A stretch of DNA of 64,000 bases from Dactylorhiza incarnata (Eukaryota > Streptophyta > Magnoliopsida > Asparagales > Orchidaceae), in NCBI GenBank assembly GCA_033032865.1, contig JAWHQI010000229.1, forward strand, positions 1,884,501-1,948,500. Reading direction: 5' to 3'. Shown in pieces: positions 14,001-24,685 of this stretch. Each line of letters starts with the position of its first letter. The first letter of the stretch is position 1. Under the pieces are notes generated by a model. The model was not told the DNA's origin. It worked only from the letters and a program-made list of their open reading frames with translations, and ran no database searches. A program made the position numbers and the translations under genes.

Positions 14001-17000
14001 CGAGGCCTGGCCGGACGCGAGCGTGTCCTGGCCGGCGGTGAGGGCGGTGACGGCGGTCTGGAGCGCGACGAGGTGGGCGTCTTGGGCAGCGACACGATCG
14101 GCGAGGTCGTCCGTGGCAGATCCGGTATCGGCGGGGCGTGAGGTCGTTCCGCGAGCCATGTCGGTATCCGGCGGCCAAAAGGAGGCGGGCGGAGCGGCAG
14201 GTCGGACCAAATGGTACCACTACGGACTCCGAAGAGCAAGAGAGGAAGAGGGGAGAGGAGATTGAGAGAAGAAGTTAGGGTTGGGAGGAAGAAGAAGAGG
14301 GATCAGCCCCCACATAAAATGCTTGATCAAAAAATAATACATTAGGTCATTAGGATGGCCTCTTATACTATGAGGCCTCCCATATTACAATCCCCAAAAT
14401 ACCCCCATGCTTAACATAATAAAACCGGCCTACATCTGCTCTTCGCCCAAGCCCGAACAGGACCCACTGTCGCGCCCGCTGTCGCCGGGCGGTAGCCCCA
14501 CGCTGCCGCTGTCGCATGGCGATACCGGCTCCCGTGTTGCTCCTGTGTCTCCCGTCCCACGAGCTCGTCGTGCGTACACCCGCCATGGTGGATCCGCCTC
14601 CCGTAAGTCGGTAACAGCGAGTGTGTGAGAGGTATAACAGCTTTCCTACCAATCTCTGGTAACTTGCAACATCCGTGCGATCTCCGTCAGTATCTTCATC
14701 GATCTTATGGTTCTCCTCCATAGGTGTGTTAGCAGGAGCACACCCAAGCATCCCGGTCTCAGTTAACAAATTGAGTACATACTTGCGTTGCGAGATAAAG
14801 ATTCCCTGATCGGAGCGAGTCACTTCAATTCCCAGGAAGTAGCGGAGCCTTCCCAGGTCCTTTACTTCAAACTCTGCAGACAGGAGGACTTTCAGCTTCG
14901 AGATTTCATCTGAGTCATTTCCAGTGATCACGATGTCGTCCACATAAACAATAAGAACAACAATCTTCCCCACATTTTTCCTGATGAATATAGTATGATC
15001 AGAATGTCCCTGTTGGTATCCAAACTTGACCATAGCCTTGTGGAACCTGCCAAACCAAGCCCTGGGGGACTGTTTCAACCCGTAGAGGGATTTCCTTAGG
15101 CGACATACAAGGCTTTCTTCCCCCTTTTTCACAAATCCTGGGGGAAAGGACATGTAAACTTCTTCATCGAGGTCACCATGCAGGAAGGCATTTTTAACGT
15201 TCAGCTGATGAAGATCCCAGCCCAAGCATGTCGCACAAGATAGAATAACACGAACAGTGTCCATCTTAGCAACAGGAGCAAAGATCTCCTGGTAGTCGAC
15301 TCCCTGAGTCTGAGTGTAACCGCGAGCCACCAAACGGGCTTTGTACCGCTCAACTTTGTCATCCTGATTTTGCTTGACAGAGAACACCCATCTAGAGCCA
15401 ATGGCTTTCTTTTCAGGAGGAAGAGGGGTGACGTCCCATGTGTGATTTTTCTCCAAAGCTGTCATTTCCTCCATTGCATGAGCTCATGCCTGAGTGCCAA
15501 GAGCCTCCTGCCACGTCTTAGGGATAGTGATCATGGACAAGGAGGATATAAAAAACTGATGGAGATGGGAAAGATGACCATAAGCAACATGATTTGAGAT
15601 AGGGTGATTAGTACACACAGTTTTACCTTTTAGAGCAGTAAGGGGAACATGCAGATCAGAATCTGAATCTGAGTCCAAAGACGGCACCAGCAGCGATGGA
15701 ATCACGGAGAACTGTTCACCTGTTTGCCGACGACGATATATATGAGGAAGAGGAGAGATGAGGGGCAGATTGTGGTATGTAGGGGAAAATGACGTAGGTG
15801 AAGGAGGTGTAGGAGGAGCTGAAGGAGTGGCAAGAATAGGTGAAGGGGGTGTAGGAGGAGTGGCAGGAATAGGAGGAATCAGAGGGAGAGGCACAGAGTC
15901 AATAAGCTCATTAATAAGCTCATTCTCCCCCTGACGAACAGTGTGAGACAAATCGACATAGTAAGATTCCTCCTCACGAAACGTCACGTTCATGGTACAG
16001 AAGACACGTCTGGTAGGAGGGTGGTAGCACCGGTACCCCTTAGTGGTGGCAGAGTAACCAATGAAGACACAACGTAGAGCCCGAGGATCAAGCTTGTCAC
16101 GCTGAGGCTGATGAACGTGAACAAAACAAACACACCCGAACACGCGGGGTGGAAGGTGAGCAGTATGAACAACGGAAGTCGCAGAGAGATGAGTTAGAGG
16201 AGTAGAAAAATCGAGAACCCGGGAGGGAAGACGATTGATAAGATGAGTGGCAGTGAGGATAGCATCACCCCAATATGATTTTGGGAGATGCATGGTATGG
16301 AGAAGGCACCGGGCGACATCCAGGAGATGCCGGTTTTTCTGTTCAGCGGCACCATTTTGGGTAGAGGTGTAGACACAAGTAGTTTGGTGAATAATTCCAT
16401 GACTCGTGAGGTACGATCCAAACGCTCCACGATCATCGTATTCCCCCCCCCCCCCCCCCCTTATCGCTACGAAGAACACGAATGGTAGCATGGAACTGGG
16501 TTTGCACCATTTTATGGAAGGCTTGAAAGACAGAAAACACCTCATTTTTTTTCTTTAAAAGATAAACCCACGCCGTGCGAGAAAAACAATCTATAAAAGT
16601 AACAAACCAACGATATCCATTTAAAGAAACCACAGGGGAAGGTCCCAAAACATCAGAGTGTATAATAGCAAAAGGGGTAGTACTAGGAGAAGAAACATTG
16701 GAAAAAGAGTGTCGAACATGTTTGGACATATCACAAACATCACATTTTAAAGTTTTAACAAGATGCGATAAAGTAGGAAACACTTTTGAAAGATAAACAG
16801 GAGAGGGATGCCCGAGACGCAAGTGCCAGCGTCGAGCATCAGCAGCAGTAGCAGCAGAAGATGAGAGAGCAAAGGATGGTCGGGAAGCATCCAGATAGTA
16901 CAAGCCATCGCGATTCCTACCACTGCCAATGATCCGCTTCGTACCCAGTTCCTGGAAAACACACGAATCAGGAAAAAAGGTTACAGAGCAATTAAGAGAA

Positions 17001-20000
17001 CGAGTAAGATTGCTAATAGACAGAAGATTGCGAGGAAAAGACGGTATATGTAAGACAGACGGAAGAGACAAAGAGGAGGAACAGGAAATGGTTCCCTTCC
17101 CAGCAATGGGGGACAAAGTGCCATTAGCAGAAATGACCTTATCTTTACCTGACAGAGGGGTGTAAGAGGAAAAACCTGAGGAGGATCCGTTCATGTGATC
17201 GGTGGCTCCGGAGTCAATAATCCATTCAGACAGAGGAGTAGCAGCGACATTGGCACTAGGCATGGTAGCAGTGGCAAAAGAGGTAGAGATAGCACTCTGT
17301 GAAGCATCAGACTATGAATGCAGAAGACGGCGGAGAGCATCCAATTCCGATGTGGTGAAATGTCCGGGTGACTGACCCTGATGGTCGTCCAGCACCTCAG
17401 TGGAGAAAGCAGCATCGTGAGAACGAGAACCAGTCGGACGATATCCCCCTCGTCCTGAACCATGACCACGACCAGGGCCACGACCACGGCTGTATCCAGG
17501 TGGAATGAGATGAGGATGAAGTTTGAAGCAACCGTCCCGAGTGTGTCCTCTACGACCACAGTGATCACAGGTCGGAACTCCACTAGGATTGTTGGAGCCG
17601 CCACGACCCACACTGGTCAAGGCAGAACGATCTGGAGAAGGTGTTGTGATGAGGGACCTTCGACGGTCTTCGTCGCCAAGAACCATGCTGAACGCCTCCC
17701 GAAGAGACGGAAGGGGAGAGCGGTGAAGTATATTTGTGCGAACCATGTCCAAAACCATGCTCAACCCCATCAGAAACACGTGTAGACGAAATCGTTCGTC
17801 TCGTTTCTGCAGCTGAACTGCATCGGCAGTGCAGGCCGGGGTAAACTGATCAAAGTAATCCAATTCCTGTGCGATGCGTTCGAACTCAGAGAAGTAGGAA
17901 GATACCGTCATGGTTCCCTGACGAAGCTCCAGCATACGCCGTGTTACGTCTGAGTGGAACTGCCAATCTGTGAGTACGTCTCTCACGCTCGAGTCCAGAT
18001 CTCGTAGGCAGAGTCCATCAACATATAACTCTTGTACACCTTCGGGGACATAGAGTGAAGGAGCTAGGATACAACCAGGGAATTTTCTGAGTCCCATCGA
18101 GGCCAGGTAGGATCAGCCATAGAAGGAGCCACCTTCGTCCCATCAATGTATCCATACAGCTGATGACTCCGAATGACATGCTGAGCAGCACGAGACCATT
18201 CCAAATAATTGGTCCCATCCAAGGGAACCGTGGTGATCTTTAGAGACCCTGAATGTCCAGGAGGGCATTGAGGGTCGCTCATCCGGGGAGTTACCACACT
18301 GGGTGAAGGAGAGTCACTGGCGGCAGACGAATCATCCATGAGGAACAATAGAGCAGCAAACAGAAGAGACAAAGAGATCAGATATGTCGCAGATCTGTGG
18401 AAAAGAACAATATAGCAGGCATAACGCAGCAAATCAGCGGGAAATCAGCGCAAAAACAGCAGCAGACATGTCTCAGATCTGTAAAGAAGAACAGCGGCAC
18501 AAACAGCGCACAAATCAGCGGCACAGCACGGCAGATATGAGAGAAAACAGCGCACAAACAGCGCACAAGCCAGGCTGAAAGCACGGCACCTTGGATCTGC
18601 GGCAAATTAGTGAAAAAACAGCGCACAAGCTGCGGTAATAGAGGACGCCGCGAGCAGGGCAAAGGAAATCAGCGGCATACAAAAACGACTAGAGCGTCCC
18701 TAGCGACCAGCATCACGGGCGTCGGCTAGGACACGCATGGACGGGAGCGGAAACAACCACGGGGGACTCTCAAAATGAAGGAGAAGGCGTGAGAGAGAGG
18801 AAGCGGCGAGAACGAGCGAAGAGGAGGCGGCGGCGATCGAAGAGGCGCAGACGCAGTGCGGCTAGGGCACGATGTTCGCTCTGATACCAAGTTGAAGAGC
18901 GAGGAAATGAAATATTCGTGATAATGATATTAAACCAGCCCCCTTACTCATATATATAGAGTAAGGGATAAAACCAAAAAGGTAACGGGGATAAAACCAA
19001 AAAGGTAACGAGGACAAAACTACCCTTCAGCGGGTATTTACACAATGATATAATAAAGACTTGAATTCAACTAATACATGTCAGTAGTTCTAGCAGAATT
19101 ATCATCTGTTCTGATATCCAATCAGGGGCTATTTTCAATCTGTTTTTTTCTTAGCTCCAGGCTAATTAATATACTGAAGAAATAAATAAGATATAACATC
19201 GTTTTGGTTTGCACATTGTGATATGTTTTAGTATAAGATCTGAAAGTTGTTATCCAAATAAGTTACTGAGAGACATTTTCAGAGAGCATCACGAAGCAAA
19301 GCATGAAAATAATGATTTCACAAATGCAAAGAAAAAAGGAAATATAATAGTGCAATATTATTCTTCCTCATAGGGGCTAATTTATAGGAAATATAATGGT
19401 GCAATATTATTCTTCCTCACATGGGCTAATTTATAGGAATTACAAAGGACTCACAAACATAACCCACGATGTGGGACTAAACTCACTCATACATAAATAT
19501 ACTAATACTAAACTCAACTCTTCCCCTCAAGCTGAAGGGGGAACCTCCGGCTTGGACATCATAAAATAAATGGTAAAAGTGGTAGGCAAAGCGGACAAGA
19601 CAGATAGAGAGGAAACCACACACACGAATCTACGAGACCGCGGGGATAACACCACACGCACGAATCTACAAGACCGCGGGGATAAGGGAGAAACCACACA
19701 TACGAATCTACGAGATGGCGGGGATAACACCACACATATGAATCTACGAGACTGCGGGGATAACACCACACACATGAATCTACGAGACCGTGGGGATAAC
19801 ACCACACACACGAATCTACGAGACCGCGGGGATAACACAACACACACAAATCTACGAGACCGCGGGAATAACACCACAACCAAATCACACAAGGCTAATT
19901 GATGCAAGACAGGCGTCTCACCTGCCTGCCACCCTGCGGCCTGGCATCGCACCAGCTCAGGGGTCCCACCGAGAGTCCACCCAATAGGCCTTATCAGGTT

Positions 20001-23000
20001 CGCGGACCGTACACCCCAACCCATCCCCGGTCCCACCACAGGGTCGATAGGTTGTTGAGGTCGGGGCTCGATCCCCCGACCTCCTTGATAAGAGTCCTTT
20101 AGCGGAACTCCTATTACCAACTGATTCGTGGATCAGTTGGTGATGAGAGTTCTGCTGAAAGGCTCTTATCAAGGAGGTCGGGGGATCGAGCCCCGGCCTC
20201 AACAACCTATCGGCCTTGTGGTGGGGCCGGGTATGGGTTGGGGTGTACGGTTCGCAGGCCTGATAAGGCCTATCGGGTGGACTCCCAGTGGGACCCATGG
20301 GCTGGTGTGACGTGGGTGGCAGGCAGGTGGCACGCCTGTCCTGCATCACTAACCCTCGTCGGGACTTTCACCAATGGGTAGGTTGAGAGAAAAAGATAAC
20401 AACCAAAGACCATACCACCTACCAATCATCAAGGAAAAACTTGGAGAGACACAAACAACACGTGACATAAGCCTAGAGGTCGTGTGGAGCGAAGGCGAAA
20501 GGTCGGGAAAGATCATCTGAATCACCTGTCCCCAACACCCCCCTCACGTCAAAAACACGTGCATATAGGCATACCCAACATAAAACAACAACACAAAAAA
20601 CTTAAAAGAAAAAATAGCAAAAAAACTACATTAGCACCACCATCGACGAGAGAAGCGGGCAGCGAATCCATATCCCCGGAGAGCAGAGAGACTGAGCCAG
20701 AAGAAGGCCTGCTGCATGAGAACAACAGCAGTATAGGAGCTCGACCAGAAAAGGGAGCACCGGGAGCATCCAAAAGCTCGACCGGAAAGAAGCAGAGGCA
20801 CGGGTGTAGCAGCAGGCAGGGCTCGACCGGAAGACAAGATAACTGGCGTAGCAAAGCTGGACGACGGCAGATTTAAGAGCCGCGTCGTCCCCGTCGACGA
20901 GAAAAGCAGCATCAACGGGATCCACGAACGAGAGTACCAGCCGGTCGATGGGATCGATCATTGTCAAACATCAACGAGGGAAGAGTAATCGCACGATGCC
21001 CGGTGAAGAAACAGCTCCAAGCGGGTGAGGGACTTCATCGATCGACGGAAATGGGATCGATATCGTCGGCACAAGAGAAGAATGGCGGAAGAAGAGGGTA
21101 CGACGGGATTCGACGGGAAGATGGGCTCGACCGATTTCCGTGGGGAGGACTGCTCCCTTCTGGCGACGGGATCGACGAATGAAACCAACAGCAGCCCACG
21201 GAGATGGGATCGACGAACGAGAATGCCTCGTCGAGGGGATAGAAGGCCACTCCCGTCGATGGAATCAAACAATGATTCCGTCGACGGGAGCGGGAGCAGA
21301 TCTGCTCGACAGGATCGAAACAAGAGGAGGAAAGGTAATCATAGAGTGGGAGCCACCGAGAACTTAGGTTGCAGGACGACAAAAATTCAGGGAGGAGTCA
21401 ATTCCACCTCTGATACCAAGTAGAAAGATAAAAAGGAAATATAATTGTGCAATATTATTCTTCCTCATAGGGGCTAATTTATAGGAATTACAAAGGACTC
21501 ACAAACATAACCCACGATGTGGGACTAAACCCACTCATACATAAATATACTAATACTACTAAACTCAACTATTATTTCATACAGTATAAATTGCACATAT
21601 CCTAATACATGTCAGTAGTTATAGTAAAATTATCATCTGTTCTGATATCCAATCAGGGACTATTTTCAATCTGTTTTTTTCTTAGCTCCAGGCTAATTAA
21701 TGCATATACTGAAGAAATAAATAAGATATAACGACGTTTTGATTTGCACATTGTGATATGTTTTAGTATAAGATCTGAAAGTTGTCATCAATATAAGTTA
21801 CTGAGAGACATTTTCAGAGAGCATCAAGTAGCAAAGCATGAAAATAATGATTTCACAAATGCAAAGATTAAAATGATTTGATGTGCAAAATAGCTACATG
21901 AAGTGTTTAATAGGACTATATGGACAACAGAACACTGAAAAATTGAGTTCAGATATTGAGGTTGCGGATAGTATGATAGAAAACCAGTAATATCCTATAA
22001 ACTATACAAACACACCTTTTAAGGAAATGGCTCTATCAAATATATTAAGATGAGGTCTTTCCCTACTCACTTTGAAGCAGAAGGTAATGGTTATATCCAT
22101 CTTTCCCTAGTCACTTTCATAGGTAACTTTTTAGTTTAATGGATAACCAATAGGTAGTTTAACGATGAGGTCTCCATTACAAATTAATTGTTACTGAGAA
22201 TTACTCAGAATGCCTCCAATGTAGAGGAAAGTGGTTGAAGATTTCTTAAAGGAGAAGTGACCCATTATTTCCACCATAGTAGAATGTTATGACGGTGAAG
22301 AAAGAAGCATTCGAGAAAAAAAAACGAAGAGAATTAATTACATTAAAAACTCGAGAGACGTGATCTTGCCAAGATACACCTGAGAGACGATTCTTTCGCC
22401 AAACACTAAGCCAATTCCAAAACTAGAACGTGAGTAATACACAATTATTCTCTTATAAAAGAAGGATACACACACATTACAAGAGAACTAATAATATATT
22501 AATATTAAAAGACAAAATAAAGAGAAACGACTCCGGTTCTTCTCTCATCTTGAAGGGGAATCAATGGAGATGTAAATGTATCAATATAACCCTTTTGAAA
22601 ATTGACCTTATCCCCAAGGTTGAACTAAAAGAATTGTGTCGGAGCAACACATCAATGTGGTAAAAGAAGGGACGGAAGGATGCACCGGAGACATCTGGAT
22701 CACAACAATGGTCTCAACAAATTTGTTTGAATCATTAATAATTTTGATGGTGTGAATAAGCTAGAAGATGTGTGTGGATGTTATCAAACTGAATATTGGC
22801 AGCGGTAGGAAGTGGGCAGTCATGGGTTAGCAACATTGTGGAGGGCAGGTGGGTTCTAAATTGGATGAATTGACAGAGCAGAAACTCTGTGGCAAGAAAG
22901 TGGTGGTGGCAGAAGCGGGTAAGTAGTCAGTAGCGCAAGAGGGCGGATGTAATCATGAGAACAACGAGCAAAATCACTGCATAAAGGGGCAAAGATATCG

Positions 23001-24626
23001 TCAATTGCGGAAAGAAGCATTGGTGGCGGTGTTTGGGATGGGCGAATGTGTACATTGTGCGAAAATTAAGTGGATGTACTGAAAATTGATTATGGGTGCG
23101 GAAGGAGACAATATGCATGGATAGCGGTGAAGTTTGGGTGGGTATTTTAGGGTGTAATTAGGTGGGTGATGCGGGCTGAAGTTGGTTGTATGTGTGAGAT
23201 ATTGGCTGTATATGCTTCATAAAGTGCGTAGCTGGCATGACCTATTAAGGCATATGGGGTTGGTGAGTGCCTGAGGACGTGAAACACAAGAGAGGTAAGA
23301 GAAAAGCTAGCATGGGGCAAAATTAGTAAACCATAAGGGAGCAAGGATCGCGTGCAATAATGAGTTCTAATTGAGGTGTGAGGCTTGACAAAAGAGAAAC
23401 GAGATGGAGTATTGGTAGGAAGTGAAGTCTAGTGCGTCAGTGCCAAAGGAGGTGGGTTCATCGATTTTAACGACGTTGGTGGCCCAGCCGCCGATGGGCA
23501 TCGAATCATGGCAACCTGGTCGACGACATCGACAGATTGAAGTGGCTAGCAGGCGTTACAAGAAACTAATGAAGTGTTGGTTCTGTCTTGTGCGGGTGAA
23601 AGATTGGAGATAATTCGCTCAAACTTCTCTCTCTTATTCTATCATTATAGTGCACAACACTAAAATGGTATTATTCAAGTCACTATAATATAGAGTTTGT
23701 GGACACTACAATTACGAGAATTCAAATTTTATTTTCAAGTTACAGAAAAGTTATTCACAACACTGTATTAGAGTTTAATATGGAGTTCACGGATTATTTA
23801 GAGGCATCGTTCTTAGATAATAGGTCCTCGAAGCAATGGAAAGGCATGATTGTGAATAGGGAGGTGAAAGTTAACCGGTTAAAGGTATTTGCGGGAGAAT
23901 ATGGCAAGATGTTGGTGTTGAGTGCAACTTAGGAGCGATTTGATGATGGGCTAAAGTCGAATGTAATGGGAAGAATATTGGGGTTGAAAAGACCAGTGAG
24001 CTTGTGGAGGTCTGAAGAGTGACGATAGTAAAACTGAAGGGAAGGAGCGCTGGTAATGAGGGCCTCAGAGCAGAGGAGGCGGATGACAAGGTTGGGAGTG
24101 TGGGGTTTTTGGCATCGTAACTAGTTTGGGGAAGAAAGGCAAGTCGATTTCGGGGAAGAGGGCTGACGAGGTTACTCGAGGAGGGGCATCTTGGTCGTAA
24201 TGGAGGCATCAAGTTCTTGGCACAACGAGCGAATGTTAGTATGTAGCGTCACCATCTCGTGTGGGTGAATTCGGCTTCCGGCGACCGTTAGAGTGAACTC
24301 ATGTGAGCAGCAAGTCAAACCAGTTGTTACGAAGGTGAGGACGAAGGCACTAAAAAAATACCAAGAGGAACAATTACATTAAAAATTCGAGAGGCATGCT
24401 CTCGCTAAGAGACACTCATGAGTCAGTTTCATTGTGCAGCATTAGGCCAACTTCAAGACTAGAATATGAAATGCCCCGAATATGAAATGCTCCAAACTAA
24501 TACACAAGTCTTCCCTTATATAGACCGGCTAGAAACATTACAAGCGAAGTATATTAATATTAAAAGAGAAAACAGAAAAAGCTACTCTAGTTCTTTTGTT
24601 GTGGAGGATAATCAGCTGGGATGTGT

Positions 24627-24685
<59 letters not shown>

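Larger units (their letters stand above)
9156..14616 (-). mobile_element. Ty3/Gypsy LTR retrotransposon RLG1, nested in RLC1
   Basis: LTRs at 9156-9596 (441 bp) and 14212-14616 (405 bp) start TGATACC/TGGTACC and end GTCGGTAACA. A 5-bp target duplication gcgag lies at 9151-9155 and 14617-14621. The insertion interrupts the RLC1 codons just after LYLSHTR. The two LTRs are very similar, the left one having an additional copy of a GCCGGGCGGTAGCCCC unit. GC content is much higher than in the surrounding Copia. The C-terminal chromodomain-like tail suggests a chromovirus. Confidence 0.95.
8357..19072 (-). mobile_element. Copia LTR retrotransposon RLC1, carrying a nested Gypsy
   Basis: LTRs at 8357-8516 and 18890-19072 begin AGTTGAAGAG and end GAATTCAACT. 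The 5-bp target duplication aatac is at 8352-8356 and 19073-19077. The complement of the primer site (GCTCTGATACCA) directly abuts the right LTR, and a polypurine-tract complement (CTCCCCCTCAAG) abuts the left LTR. Domain order gag, protease, integrase, RT, RNase H runs right to left. The element is 10.7 kb because a 5.46-kb Gypsy (9156-14616) sits in the RT/RNase H junction. The right LTR is 23 bp longer owing to an internal duplication. It lies inside BGAL intron 8. Confidence 0.95.
19334..21570 (-). mobile_element. Non-autonomous LTR retrotransposon A1
   Basis: LTRs at 19334-19519 and 21419-21570 share GGAAATATAAT, ATTATTCTTCCTCATAGGGG and CATAACCCACGATGTGGGAC, and end AACTCAACT. The primer-site complement CTCTGATACCA abuts the right LTR at 21419, and CTTCCCCTCAAG follows the left LTR. 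There is no gag or pol. The interior has a 36-bp minisatellite, an inverted SINE-like pair (19900-20348) and non-coding sequence. The left LTR lacks about 12 terminal bases and has an internal 50-bp duplication. The insertion is flanked by about 295 bp of duplicated intron instead of 5 bp. Confidence 0.88.

Noticed and set aside
13089..14141. 350-codon plus-strand frame and other long plus-strand frames opposite the Gypsy gag-pol
   Set aside because: They are antisense shadows of a GC-rich coding region; the minus strand has clear gag, RT and integrase motifs.
19527..20120. Repetitive Arg/Val-rich frames across the 36-bp repeat
   Set aside because: The repeat period is a multiple of three, which keeps frames open by chance; no family motif.
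20048..20200. Functional tRNA-Lys genes
   Set aside because: Both copies lack a proper acceptor stem and have altered D and anticodon stems, and they are embedded in a palindromic repeat; SINE-like origin fits better.
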